From NCBI GenBank assembly GCA_963726975.1, contig CAVSEK010000004.1, forward strand, positions 372,001 through 436,000: a stretch of DNA of 64,000 nt, written 5' to 3'. This document shows, piece after piece, positions 37,179-46,223 of this stretch. Each line of letters opens with the position of its first letter. Within the stretch, counting starts at the first letter, position 1. This stretch comes from CAVSEK01 sp963726975. Lineage in GTDB: Bacteria > Actinomycetota > Actinomycetes > Mycobacteriales > SCTD01. The notes beneath the pieces are model-generated. The model did no database searches. It was not told the origin of the DNA and saw nothing but the letters and a program-made list of their open reading frames with translations. The position numbers were made by a program, and so were the translations under genes.

Positions 37179-38843
37179 TCAGTCCTGGACCGCGACCGGG
37201 GTGGCGACGGTCCCGCGCGAGACGGCAGGGGCAGCGGGGGCTCCCGCGCGGCCGGGCGCGCGGGTCGGCACGAAGCCGCGGTCGGCGTGGGCGGCGGGAG
37301 CCGGGCGGCCGGACCCGGTGCGCGTCCGGCGACCGCCCTGCACCACCACGTCGGGCGTGCCGAGCCCGGTCGTGGCCTGGTCCGCCAGCCGCTCGGCGAC
37401 GAGCGCGACGTCCTTGCGCCGGGTGCGGCCGGTCCGGGCCACGAGCAGCGAGCGCGCCGCGAGCGGCGCGACGACGTAGGACTCGGCCGCCCCGACCAGG
37501 GGAGCACCGACGACGAGGACGACGTCGAAGCGCTGCTGCAGCGCGCCGAGGAGCACGGCGAAGGCGGTCGAGGACAGCTCGGACCCGTCGGCGTCCTCAC
37601 CCATGGGGACGACCGCCACGCCCGACTGGCCCGCCAGGACCTCGTCCAGCGACCGGCCGCGGCGCACGACGTCGGCGACGCCGGGCGCGGCCTTCACCTC
37701 GAAGGCCTGCGCGACGATCCCCGAGGTGGGGTCGGCGTCGACCACGACGACCGTGCGGCCGAGCGCGTGGAGCTGGGTGGCCAGCCGGCTGGTGAGCATC
37801 GCCGCGCTCGGGCGACGGTCGTCGAGCGCCGCGACCAAGGTCGGGCCGGCGGGACGAGCCTCGGCGTGCGGCGGCCACAGCGTGGCGGCGAGCACCCGGT
37901 AGAGACCGGCCTCGCGCGGCGACAGCCGGTCGACCGAGCGCGGCACCAGGCGCTCGGCCCCGCGCACGGCCAGCCGGGTGACCGAGGCGGCACGCAGACC
38001 GGACACCGCGACGTCCCGCTCGTCGTCGACGGTGCCGGACACCGCCTCGCGGACGGCGACGGCCGCCAGGCCGAGGAGCAGCCCCAGCAGGGCCCCCAGC
38101 AGCAAGGGGCGGACGACGTCGCTCACCGAGGCGACCGCGGAGTCCGGGCTGGACAGCACCCGCGCGTTCGTCGGCAGGCCGATGTTGTTGACCAGCTGGA
38201 GCTGGTCCAGCTGCTTCTGCAGGATGGTGCGGCGGCTCAGCAACTGGTCGCGCGCCGGGGCGACCACGGCCTGGACCTGCTGCAGCGTCGTGGACGTCGC
38301 GCCCGAGATGGTGTTCTGCAGCGCGTCGATCTGCGCCGTCAGGCTGTCGATCCCCTGCTGCAGCTGGGCCTGCGTCTGCGCGATGAGCGCGTTGCTGTCG
38401 GCGGTGAGGCCCTGGATGTAGACGGTGCCGTACGCCGCGGCCGCGTCGCGGGCGGTCGAGGCGCTGGAGGACGCGACCGTGACGCCGACGACGTTGGTGT
38501 CCGGGTTGCTCGTGAACGAGACGTCGAAGGGGCTGCGGCCGGAGCCCAGCGCCTGGGCCACCTGGCTGCGCATCTTCTGGCTCTGCAGGCGGCGCAGCTG
38601 CGAGTCGACGAGCTTGTCGGTGGGCCGGACGCCGGCGTTGCTGTCGAGCAGCGACGCGACGCTCGCCGGCTCGTCGACGACGAGCTGGCTGGTCGCGGTG
38701 TAGGTCGAGCCGCGCCCGAGCACGAGCCCGGTCGCGGCCAGCAGGCCGACGAGCAGGGCCGCCAGCACGAGCGGCAGGTGCCTCGACACCAGCCTGAGCA
38801 GACGCTTCTGGTCGAGCTGCACGACGCCTCCGGGATCCTTCAT
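37179..38843 (-). CDS. Wzz/CpsD-like polysaccharide co-polymerase with degenerate kinase domain
   Basis: A 554-residue fusion typical of capsule chain-length control. Helix 1 at about 23-43, an extracytoplasmic helical domain to about 245 with coiled coil (QTQAQLQQGIDSLTAQIDAL), helix 2 at about 247-268, then a cytoplasmic BY-kinase-like domain. Walker A' is recognisable (VVVVDADPTSG, near 366), but where Walker A should be the line reads VAALDDRRPSAAMLTSRLA, with no G-K-S/T. There is no C-terminal tyrosine cluster. It can therefore regulate chain length but probably cannot phosphorylate. ATG start at 38843, with an inverted repeat GGACGG-N5-CCGTCC (38860-38876) just upstream. Confidence 0.88.
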   Translation of the reverse strand: MKDPGGVVQLDQKRLLRLVSRHLPLVLAALLVGLLAATGLVLGRGSTYTATSQLVVDEPASVASLLDSNAGVRPTDKLVDSQLRRLQSQKMRSQVAQALGSGRSPFDVSFTSNPDTNVVGVTVASSSASTARDAAAAYGTVYIQGLTADSNALIAQTQAQLQQGIDSLTAQIDALQNTISGATSTTLQQVQAVVAPARDQLLSRRTILQKQLDQLQLVNNIGLPTNARVLSSPDSAVASVSDVVRPLLLGALLGLLLGLAAVAVREAVSGTVDDERDVAVSGLRAASVTRLAVRGAERLVPRSVDRLSPREAGLYRVLAATLWPPHAEARPAGPTLVAALDDRRPSAAMLTSRLATQLHALGRTVVVVDADPTSGIVAQAFEVKAAPGVADVVRRGRSLDEVLAGQSGVAVVPMGEDADGSELSSTAFAVLLGALQQRFDVVLVVGAPLVGAAESYVVAPLAARSLLVARTGRTRRKDVALVAERLADQATTGLGTPDVVVQGGRRTRTGSGRPAPAAHADRGFVPTRAPGRAGAPAAPAVSRGTVATPVAVQD

Positions 38844-38939
38844 GAGCAGGACGATAACTGGACGGAGAGCCCGTCCGAGCGGGAACGGGACGAGATCACA
38901 CCGACGGCTCAGCGGGCTTGCGCCGTACGGACGCAGCCG

Positions 38940-38965
38940 CTGAGGACCGGCCGCAGGCCGCTCAG
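38940..38965 (-). terminator. Hairpin downstream of cysN
   Basis: CTGAG-GACC-GGCC-GCA-GGCC-G-CTCAG can fold into a stem with 4 bp inner and 5 bp outer arms, about 150 bases after the cysN stop and before the wzz promoter. Modest fold, no T-run. The rest of 38844-39111 shows no gene. Confidence 0.35.
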
Positions 38966-39111
38966 GGAGCGCTCAGGACGGCGTCCGCGACCCGGCCGCA
39001 GCAGGCCCACGACACCCCCCTGGACGGGTGGGCGGAGGCGGCACCGGAGGCCGCCGACGGGTCGACCTGGCCCGGCGCGGGAGCGGCCTCGGCCGCCCCC
39101 GCAGCCGGAGC

Positions 39112-40362
39112 TCAGTCCGAGCCGAGCGCCATCGCCGCGCCGACGGTGCGGTTGGTCGCCTCGTCGATGAGCACGAAGCCACCGGTCGCCCGGTTGCGGC
39201 GGTAGGAGTCCATGAACAGCGGCTGCGTCGTGCGCAGCCGCACCCGGCCGATGTCGTTGAGCCGGAGCTCGCCGACGCCCTCGTCGCGGTGCAGGGTGTT
39301 GACGTCGAGCCGGTACTGCAGGCCCTTGACGAGCGCCCGCGCCGACCGGGTCGTGTGCTTGAGCGCGAGCTTCTGGCCCGGCCGCAGCGGCTCCTCCGAC
39401 ATCCAGCAGATCATCGCGTCGACGTCCTGCGAGGGCGTCGGCGCGTTGTTGCGCCGGCAGATCATGTCGCCGCGGGACACGTCCAGGTTGTCCGCGAGCC
39501 GGATCGTCACCGACATCGGCGCGTACGCCTCCTCGACCGGGCCGTCCGCCGTCTCGATCGAGGCGATCGTCGAGCCGAAGCCGCTCGGCAGCACGACGAC
39601 CTCGTCGCCGGGCTTGAGCACGCCGCCGGCGACGGTGCCGGCGTAGCCGCGGTAGTCGTGGTGGGCGTCGCTCTGCGGCCGGATGACGTACTGCACCGGG
39701 AAGCGGGCGTCGATGAGGTTGCGGTCGCTGGCCACGTGGACGTTCTCCAGGTGGTGCAGCAGCGACGGTCCGTCGTACCAGGGCATCCGGTCGGAGCGGC
39801 TGACGATGTTGTCGCCCTTGAGCGCCGAGATCGGGATCACGGTCAGGTCCCCGATGTCGAGCTTGGCCGCGAACGAGGTGAACTCGGCGTGGATCTCGTC
39901 GTAGACGCTCTGGTCGTAGTCGACGAGGTCCATCTTGTTGACCGCGAGCACGAGGTGCGGCACGCGCAACAGGCTGACGAGGAACGCGTGGCGACGGCTC
40001 TGCTCGACGAGGCCCTTGCGGGCGTCGACGAGCACGATCGCCAGGTCCGCGGTCGACGCGCCGGTGACCATGTTGCGGGTGTACTGGATGTGCCCCGGGG
40101 TGTCGGCGATGACGAACTTGCGCCGCGGCGTCGCGAAGTAGCGGTAGGCGACGTCGATCGTGATGCCCTGCTCGCGCTCGGCGCGCAGGCCGTCGGTGAG
40201 CAGCGCGAGGTTGACGTACTCGTCGCCCTTGTCGAGGCTGGCCCGCTCGACCGCCTCGTACTGGTCCTCGAAGATGGCCTTGCTGTCGTACAGCAGCCGT
40301 CCGATGAGCGTGCTCTTGCCGTCGTCCACCGAGCCTGCGGTGGCGAACCTCAGCATCTCCAT
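39112..40362 (-). CDS. cysN: Sulfate adenylyltransferase large subunit (GTPase), CysN
   Basis: GTP-driven subunit of ATP sulfurylase, which makes adenosine 5'-phosphosulfate from ATP and sulfate. The elongation-factor-like G motifs are intact: GSVDDGKSTLIGRL (G1, residues 10-23), DTPGHIQY (G3) and NKMDLVDY (G4). The domain-2 line GYAGTVAGGVLKPGDEV follows. At 416 residues it is CysN only, with no fused CysC APS-kinase domain. It starts 2 bp after the cysD stop. Together with cysD it feeds sulfate activation for the sulfotransferases of the neighbouring region and/or cysteine synthesis. Confidence 0.95.
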   Translation of the reverse strand: MEMLRFATAGSVDDGKSTLIGRLLYDSKAIFEDQYEAVERASLDKGDEYVNLALLTDGLRAEREQGITIDVAYRYFATPRRKFVIADTPGHIQYTRNMVTGASTADLAIVLVDARKGLVEQSRRHAFLVSLLRVPHLVLAVNKMDLVDYDQSVYDEIHAEFTSFAAKLDIGDLTVIPISALKGDNIVSRSDRMPWYDGPSLLHHLENVHVASDRNLIDARFPVQYVIRPQSDAHHDYRGYAGTVAGGVLKPGDEVVVLPSGFGSTIASIETADGPVEEAYAPMSVTIRLADNLDVSRGDMICRRNNAPTPSQDVDAMICWMSEEPLRPGQKLALKHTTRSARALVKGLQYRLDVNTLHRDEGVGELRLNDIGRVRLRTTQPLFMDSYRRNRATGGFVLIDEATNRTVGAAMALGSD

Positions 40363-40364
40363 GT

Positions 40365-41279
40365 CTAGAAGTACCCCTCGCGCTTGCGGTCCTCCATGGC
40401 AGCCTCGGAGACCTTGTCGTCGCCGCGGGTCGCACCTCGCTCGGTGACGCGCGTGGCGGCCACCTCCTCGATGATCTTCTCGATCGTGTCGGCGTCGGAG
40501 CGCACCGCGGCCGTGAGGTTGGCGTCGCCGACCGTCCGGTAGCGGGTGCTCAGCACCTCGGTCGTCTCGCCGGCCCGCGGACGGGTGAAGTCGTTGACCT
40601 CGTAGAGCATCCCGTCGCGCTCGAAGACCTCGCGCTCGCGGGCGAAGTACAGGCCCGGCAGCTCGATGCCCTCCTCGCCGATGTACTGCCACACGTCCAG
40701 CTCGGTCCAGTTCGACAGCGGGAAGACGCGGATCGACTCACCGAGGTGGATGCGCCCGTTGTAGAGGCTCCACAGCTCGGGGCGCTGGTTCTTCGGGTCC
40801 CACTGGCCGAACTCGTCGCGGAAGGAGTAGACGCGCTCCTTCGCGCGGGCCTTCTCCTCGTCGCGCCGGGCGCCGCCGAACAGCGCGCAGAAGCGGTGCT
40901 TCTCCACCGCGTCGAGCAGCACCGGCGTCTGGATGCGGTTGCGGGAGCCGTTGGGCTCCTCCTGCACCTGGCCGGCGTCGATCGCCTCCTGGACGGAGGC
41001 GACGAGCAGCTGCACCCCGAGCTCGGCCGTCCGCTGGTCGCGGAACGCGAGCACGTCGGGGAAGTTCAGCCCGGTGTCGACGTGCATCACCGGGAAGGGG
41101 ATGCGGGCGGGCCAGAACGCCTTCTCCGCCAGGCGGAGCATGACGATCGAGTCCTTGCCGCCGGAGAACAGCAGCACCGGCCGCTCGAGCTCGGCGACGA
41201 CCTCGCGGAAGACGTGGATGGCCTCGGCCTCGAGCGTGCGCAGGTGCGACAGGCGGTAGTCGGACGTGGGGCTGGTCAC
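40365..41279 (-). CDS. cysD: Sulfate adenylyltransferase small subunit, CysD
   Basis: Catalytic ATP-pyrophosphatase subunit of ATP sulfurylase. The PP-loop RPVLLFSGGKDSIVMLRLA is intact at about residues 34-52, with PFPVMHVDTGLNFPDV, AVEKHRFCALFGGARRDEEK and FPLSNWTELDVWQYI, all hallmarks of CysD. The length of 304 residues is normal. GTG 41279 overlaps the cysQ stop (GTGA). Gene order cysQ-cysD-cysN in one tight minus-strand operon. Confidence 0.97.
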   Translation of the reverse strand: MTSPTSDYRLSHLRTLEAEAIHVFREVVAELERPVLLFSGGKDSIVMLRLAEKAFWPARIPFPVMHVDTGLNFPDVLAFRDQRTAELGVQLLVASVQEAIDAGQVQEEPNGSRNRIQTPVLLDAVEKHRFCALFGGARRDEEKARAKERVYSFRDEFGQWDPKNQRPELWSLYNGRIHLGESIRVFPLSNWTELDVWQYIGEEGIELPGLYFAREREVFERDGMLYEVNDFTRPRAGETTEVLSTRYRTVGDANLTAAVRSDADTIEKIIEEVAATRVTERGATRGDDKVSEAAMEDRKREGYF

Positions 41280-42106
41280 GGGGTCCCCCCGGAGGTCGAG
41301 GCGGGCAGGAGCTCGGCGAGCAGGGCGAGGATCGACGCGGCCAGCTCGGGGCGGCAGACGACGAGGTCGGGCAGGCGCACGTCGGCCTGGTTGTAGACGA
41401 GGGGCGTGCCGTCGACCCGGCTGGTGTGCAGGCCCGCGGCGCGGGCGACCGCGACCGGCGCCGCGCTGTCCCACTCGTACTGGCCGCCCGTGTGCACGTA
41501 GGCGTCGACCTCGCCGAGCACGACGGCGGAGGCCTTGAAGCCGGCGGAGCCCAGCGGCACCAGCTCGGCGCCCAGGCGCGCGGCGACCTCGGTCACGAGC
41601 GCCGTGGCGCGGGTGCGGCTCACCGCGAAGCGCGGCGGGCCGCTGTGCGGCGCCGCGGCGGGGGCACCACCGGTCGGCGCGTCGGTCGTGAGCACCAGGT
41701 CGCGGGCGGGCAGCGCCACGGCGGCCCGGGTCAGCTCCCCGGCCCCCCGCTCCCACAGCGCGACGTGGACGGCCCAGTCCTCGCGGCCGGCCTCGGCGTA
41801 CTCCTTCGTGCCGTCGAGCGGGTCGACGATCCACACCCGGTCGGCGGTGAGCCGGTCGCTGTCGTCGAGGGCCTCCTCGGACAGCACGGCGTCGCCCGGG
41901 CGGTGCTCGGCGAGGACGGCCGCGATGGCGGCCTGGGCCTCGCGGTCGCCGCGGGCCTTGAGGTCGGGGGCTCCGGCCGCGCTCTCGCGCAGGGCCAGCA
42001 GCGCGTCACCTGCGGCGCGCGCGGCTCGGACGGCGACCGCGACGTCGTCGAGGGCGCCGTCACCGTCCGTCACGATGGAGCCGGGGGCGGGGGCGTGCGT
42101 GGGCAC
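41276..42106 (-). CDS. cysQ: 3'(2'),5'-bisphosphate nucleotidase CysQ
   Basis: Dephosphorylates PAP (3'-phosphoadenosine 5'-phosphate), the by-product left by PAPS-using sulfotransferases. The FIG-superfamily metal motif VDPLDGTKEYAEA, the second signature YEWDSAAPVAVARAAG and SEEALDDSDRL are all intact. GTG at 42106 is chosen because CGGAGG lies eight bases upstream; an upstream in-frame start at 42184 would add 26 poorly conserved residues. It leads the cysQ-cysD-cysN operon. Co-location with five sulfotransferase genes fits a role in relieving PAP inhibition. The 182 bp to pth shows no feature. Confidence 0.93.
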   Translation of the reverse strand: MPTHAPAPGSIVTDGDGALDDVAVAVRAARAAGDALLALRESAAGAPDLKARGDREAQAAIAAVLAEHRPGDAVLSEEALDDSDRLTADRVWIVDPLDGTKEYAEAGREDWAVHVALWERGAGELTRAAVALPARDLVLTTDAPTGGAPAAAPHSGPPRFAVSRTRATALVTEVAARLGAELVPLGSAGFKASAVVLGEVDAYVHTGGQYEWDSAAPVAVARAAGLHTSRVDGTPLVYNQADVRLPDLVVCRPELAASILALLAELLPASTSGGTP

Positions 42107-42288
42107 GTCGGGGACCTCCGGGAGGGAGAGAGGTGAGCGGGCGGGACCGCCTGCCGTCGGCGCACACGGTACGTGGTCGGACACCCCGGGCGCAGCCGGT
42201 CGTCGGTCACCCGGCGTGCGTCACCCGGACGGACCGGACGAGGACGGCCGGACGGCGCAGCGCGTCGGTGCGGACGGCTCCCCGGGCG

Positions 42289-42864
42289 TCAGGAGTCGGC
42301 GTGGAAGGTGTTCTGCGCCGCCTCGAGCGTGCCGGTGAGCAGCGCCTCGACGGCGTCAGCGGCCCGGTCGACGTGGAAGGGCAGCTCCTTGCGCTCGACC
42401 GAGGAGAAGTCCTTGAGGACGAAGTCGGCCGGGTCCTGCCGCCCCGGCGGCCGCCCGATGCCGAAGCGCACCCGCAGGTACTCCTTGCTGCCGAGCGCGC
42501 TCGTGGTCGACCGCAGGCCGTTGTGCCCGTTGTCGCCGCCGCCGCGCTTGAGCCGGACCGTGCCGTACGGCACGTCGAGCTCGTCGTGCACCACGACGAG
42601 CCGCTCCACGGGCACCGAGAAGAAGCGCGAGACCGAGGCGACCGGGCCGCCGGACTCGTTCATGTACGACTTCGGCTTCACGAGCACCGCGCGCTGGCCG
42701 GCCAGGCGGCCCTCGACGACGTCGGCGCGGCCCTTGTGGGCCTTGAAGCGACCGCCGACCCGCTCGGCGAGCAGGTCGACCACGAAGAAGCCGGCGTTGT
42801 GCCGGTTGCCGGCGTAGGACGGGCCGGGGTTGCCCAGCCCGACCACGAGCCACGGGTCGGACAC
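42289..42864 (-). CDS. pth: Peptidyl-tRNA hydrolase
   Basis: Releases tRNA from stalled peptidyl-tRNA. The catalytic region LVVGLGNPGPSYAGNRHNAGF holds the essential histidine in NRHNAG (quoted here in two overlapping parts: GLGNPGPSY and NRHNAGF). HDELDVPYGTVRLKRGGGD and GHNGLRS are the other conserved blocks. The length of 191 residues is usual. GTG start. It follows rplY by 26 bp, the conserved actinobacterial order glmU-prs-rplY-pth. Confidence 0.97.
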   Translation of the reverse strand: MSDPWLVVGLGNPGPSYAGNRHNAGFFVVDLLAERVGGRFKAHKGRADVVEGRLAGQRAVLVKPKSYMNESGGPVASVSRFFSVPVERLVVVHDELDVPYGTVRLKRGGGDNGHNGLRSTTSALGSKEYLRVRFGIGRPPGRQDPADFVLKDFSSVERKELPFHVDRAADAVEALLTGTLEAAQNTFHADS

Positions 42865-42890
42865 GGCGCCGGACCGGCTGCGGGCGACCG

Positions 42891-43589
42891 CTAGGACTGC
42901 GGCCCGTCGGTCTCGCGGACCACGTCGCCGGTGCCGGTGCCCGCGTCGCCGTCGGACGGGCCGGTCTCCGCGCCGTCGGTCTCGGTGCCGGACGCGCCGG
43001 CCCCGAGCTCCTCCTCGGCGGTGGCGAGCTCGGCGTCGAGCGCCTCCTCCGACACCTGCGCCAGGCCCTGCACGACCACCTGCTCCGGGTCCTGCGCGAG
43101 GGTGGTGCCCTCGGGCAGCTCGAGCTGGCCCGCCGTGACGCTCGCGCCGGCCTTCAGCCCCTCGACCGACAGGGCGAGCTCGCCCGGCAGGTCGGTGGCG
43201 TCGGCCTCGACGCTCACGGTGAGCAGCTGCTGGTCGATGATCACGCCGGCGGCCGCGTCGCCGCTGAGCACGACCGGCACGTCGACGGTGACCTTCTCGC
43301 CGCGGCGGACGGCGATGAGGTCGAGGTGCTCGAGGAAGCCCTTGATCGGGTCGCGGACGACCGAGCGGGGCAGCGCCAGCTGGTCGCCGGAGTCGGTCGT
43401 GAGGGTGAGCAGCACGTTGGCGTCGCCCTTGAGCGCGAGCATGAGCTCGTGGCCCGGCAGCGACACGTGCCGCGGGGCGTCGCCGTGGCCGTACAGGACG
43501 GCGGGCACCTTGCCGGCGCGGCGCACGCGACGAGCGGCGCCCTTGCCGAACTCGGTGCGGGTCTCGGCAGCGATGCGGACCTCGGACAC
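42891..43589 (-). CDS. rplY: 50S ribosomal protein L25 / general stress protein Ctc
   Basis: Binds 5S rRNA in the large ribosomal subunit. A 232-residue long-form L25 (TL5/Ctc): the N-terminal domain (ETRTEFGKGAARRVRRAGK, PAVLYGHGDAPRHV) is followed by the C-terminal beta domain (VPVVLSGDAAAGVIIDQQL, ATDLPGELALSVEGLKAG). The last 45 residues are an acidic, disordered tail (EEELGAGASGTETDGAETG), common in actinobacteria. GTG start at 43589. The 135-bp gap to prs shows no gene. Confidence 0.97.
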   Translation of the reverse strand: MSEVRIAAETRTEFGKGAARRVRRAGKVPAVLYGHGDAPRHVSLPGHELMLALKGDANVLLTLTTDSGDQLALPRSVVRDPIKGFLEHLDLIAVRRGEKVTVDVPVVLSGDAAAGVIIDQQLLTVSVEADATDLPGELALSVEGLKAGASVTAGQLELPEGTTLAQDPEQVVVQGLAQVSEEALDAELATAEEELGAGASGTETDGAETGPSDGDAGTGTGDVVRETDGPQS

Positions 43590-43724
43590 GACAGGACTCC
43601 TCGGGCGGTGCTCGGCGGCGCGCGGACGGCGCGACAGGACTGGGGTGTGACGGACGTGCGACGGGAGTGCGCCGGCCAGCGGCCAGGCGCAGGGGACGAG
43701 TCTACGGGAGGCGCGCCCCGGGCC

Positions 43725-44702
43725 TCAGGCGGCGCCGTCGAACAGGCTGGTCACCGAGCCGTCCTCGAAGACCTCGCGGATCGCGCGGGCGATGAGCGGG
43801 GCGATCGAGAGCACGGTCAGGCCGTCGAAGCGCCGGTCGTCGGCGATCGGCAGGGTGTCGGTGACGACGACCTCGCTGATGCGGCTGTTCTTGAGCCGGT
43901 CGACGGCCGGGCCGGACAGCACGCCGTGGGTGGCCGTCACGATGACGTCGGCGGCGCCGTTGTCGAAGAGCAGGTCGGCCGCCTTGGTGATCGTGCCGCC
44001 GGTGTCGATCATGTCGTCGACGAGGATGCAGGTCTTGCCGCGCGACCTCGCCGACGACCTCGCCGACCTTGACCTCGTTGGGCACGTTCGGGTCGCGGCG
44101 CTTGTGGATGATCGCCAGGCCGCAGCCGAGCCGGTCGGTCCAGCGCTCGGCGACGCGCACGCGGCCGGCGTCGGGGCGACGACGACCAGGTCGCGGTCGC
44201 CCAGGCTGCTCGACGTGGTCGGCGAGCAGCGGCAGCGCGAACAGGTGGTCGACCGGGCCGTCGAAGAAGCCCTGGATCTGCGCGGTGTGCAGGTCGACGG
44301 TCATGAGCCGGTCGGCGCCGGCGGTCTTGAACAGGTCGGCGATCAGCCGCGCGCTGATCGGCTCGCGCCCGCGGTGCTTCTTGTCCTGCCGGGCGTAGCG
44401 GTAGAACGGCATGACCACGGTGATCCGCTTGGCCGACGCCCGCTTGAGCGCGTCGACCATGAGCAGCTGCTCCATGACCCAGGTGTTGATCGGCGCGGTG
44501 TGGCTCTGCAGGACGAAGGCGTCGCTGCCGCGCACCGACTCCTCGAAGCGCACGAAGATCTCGCCGTTCGGCGAACTCGTAGGCGCTCGTCGGCACCGGC
44601 GAGACGCCGAGGTCGACGGGCGACCTCGGCCGCGAGCTCGGGGAAGGCCCGCCCCGTGAACAGGAGCATGTTCTTGTGGCTGTCGATCGACAGTCCGGTC
44701 AT
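43725..44702 (-). CDS. prs: Ribose-phosphate pyrophosphokinase (frameshifted in this sequence)
   Basis: Makes PRPP from ribose 5-phosphate and ATP. Reading through shifts: MTGLSIDSHKNMLLFTGRAF, NGEIFVRFEESVRGSDAF, MPFYRYARQDKKHRGREP, DLHTAQIQGFFDGPVDHLF (family signature), PNVPNEVKVGEVVGE, and VDDMIDTGGTITKAAD (PRPP-binding loop). The frame changes near 44620, 44575, 44205, 44170 and 44043. Each flanking segment is perfectly conserved, and prs is essential, so the breaks are almost surely base errors. ATG 44702 overlaps the glmU stop (ATGA). Reconstructed length is about 326 residues, normal for the family. Confidence 0.93.
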
Positions 44703-46125
44703 GCGGGCTGCTCCCCTGCTCGTCTGTGCCGCGGGCCGCGCCGGCGCGCGACCCATCCCTGCACGTTGCGCTGGCGCGCCCGGCCCACGGCGAGGTCGCC
44801 GGGCGGGACCTCGTCGGTGACGACCGAGCCGGCGGCCGTGTAGGCGCCGTCGCCGATCGCCACCGGCGCGACGAGCATGTTGTTGCTGCCGACCCGCACG
44901 TCGTCGCCGACCACGGTGCGGTGCTTGTCGCGGCCGTCGTAGTTGGCCACGATCGTGCCGGCGCCCAGGTTGCTGCGCGCGCCCGACGACGGCGTCGCCG
45001 ACGTACGCCAGGTGCGGCACCTTGCTGCCGGGGCCGATCTCGCTGGCCTTGACCTCGACGTACGCCCCCACCTTGGCGCCCTCCCGCAGGCACGGTGCCG
45101 GGGCGCAGGAAGCTGAACGGGCCCACGGTCGCGCGCGGGCCGATGACGGCGCCCTCGGCATGGCTGCGGACCACGCTCGCGCCCTCGCCGACCTGGCAGC
45201 GCGGTGAGCGTGGTGTCGGGGCCGACGACGGCGCCGGCGCGCACCACGGTGCCGGCGTGCAGCTGCACGCCGGGGAGCAGCGTGCAGTCGGGCTCGAGCA
45301 CGACGTCGGCGTCGACCCAGGTCGTCGGCGGGTCGAGCACGGCGACCCCGGCGCGCAGGTGGCCCTCGAGCAGCCGGTCGCGCAGCGCGCGCGCCGCAGC
45401 GGCGAGCTGCGACCCGGTCGTTGACGCCCGCCGTCTCGCCCGGGTCCGGCGCCACGACGGCGTGCAGCCCGAGCCCGGCCTCGCGGTGCAGCCCGACGAC
45501 GTCGGTGAGGTACTCCTCGCCCTGGGCGTTGTCGGTCGACGAGCCGGGACAGCGCCTCGCGCAGCGGCCCTGCGGCGAAGGCGTAGACGCTGGTCGCGAC
45601 CTCGCGCACGGCCCGCTCGTCGTCGTCGGCGTCCTTGTGCTCGACGACCCGCTGGACCGCGCCGTCCGACGCCGCGGACGACCCGGCCGTAGCCGGTCGG
45701 GTCGTCGAGCGACGGCGGTGAGCAGCGTCGTCGCGGCGCCGGCCGCCTCGTGCTCGGCGACCAGGCGCGCCAGGGTCTGCGCGGTGAGCAGCGGGGCGTC
45801 GCCCGGGACGACGACCACCGTGCCCTCGAGGTCGTCGAGGCCGGCCAGCGCGACGCGCACGGCGTGGCCGGTGCCGTTCTGCTGCTCCTGCACGACCGGC
45901 GGGCCGGCGGGTCGACCTCGGCGAGGTGCGCCGGCGACCTGCTCGCGGGCGTGGCCGACGACGACGAGCGAGGTGCTCCGGGCCGAGCGCGCGGGCGCGG
46001 TGACGACGTGGCCGAGCATCGTGCGGCCGGCGAGCGCGTGCAGCACCTTCGGCGTGCGCGCTGCGCATCCGGGTGCCCTCGCCCGCCGCGAGCACCACGA
46101 CGGCGGCCGGGCGCGCGTCGGACAC
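44699..46125 (-). CDS. glmU: Bifunctional GlmU: GlcNAc-1-phosphate uridyltransferase / glucosamine-1-phosphate acetyltransferase (frameshifted)
   Basis: Makes UDP-GlcNAc for peptidoglycan. N-terminal pyrophosphorylase motif VVVLAAGEGTRMRS, then VLHALAGRTMLGHVV, QEQQNGTGHAVRVAL and VVVVPGDAPLLTAQTL. The C-terminal left-handed beta-helix shows VVGPDTTLT, GAKVGAYVEVKASEIGPGS, GAGTIVANYDGRDKHRTVV and DGAYTAAGSVVTDEVPPGD. At least eight frame changes are scattered from about 46065 to 44980. Reconstructed length (about 475 residues) is right. GTG start at 46125. It lies just downstream of tRNA-Gln and is coupled to prs. Essential gene, so shifts are taken as sequence errors. Confidence 0.93.
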
Positions 46126-46223
46126 GGGGGCTCCTCGCGGCGGGCAGGCAGGACGGCCGGAGCGGGCGGGCGCCGGCGGGGCCGAGCCTACCGGCGGACG
46201 CCCGGGCGGCGGGGCGGCGGGGG

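Noticed and set aside
15898..38843. Prophage or transposon origin for the polysaccharide region
   Set aside because: No integrase, transposase, recombinase, phage gene, tRNA junction or terminal repeat was seen at either end. The only tRNA (46224) lies outside the region.
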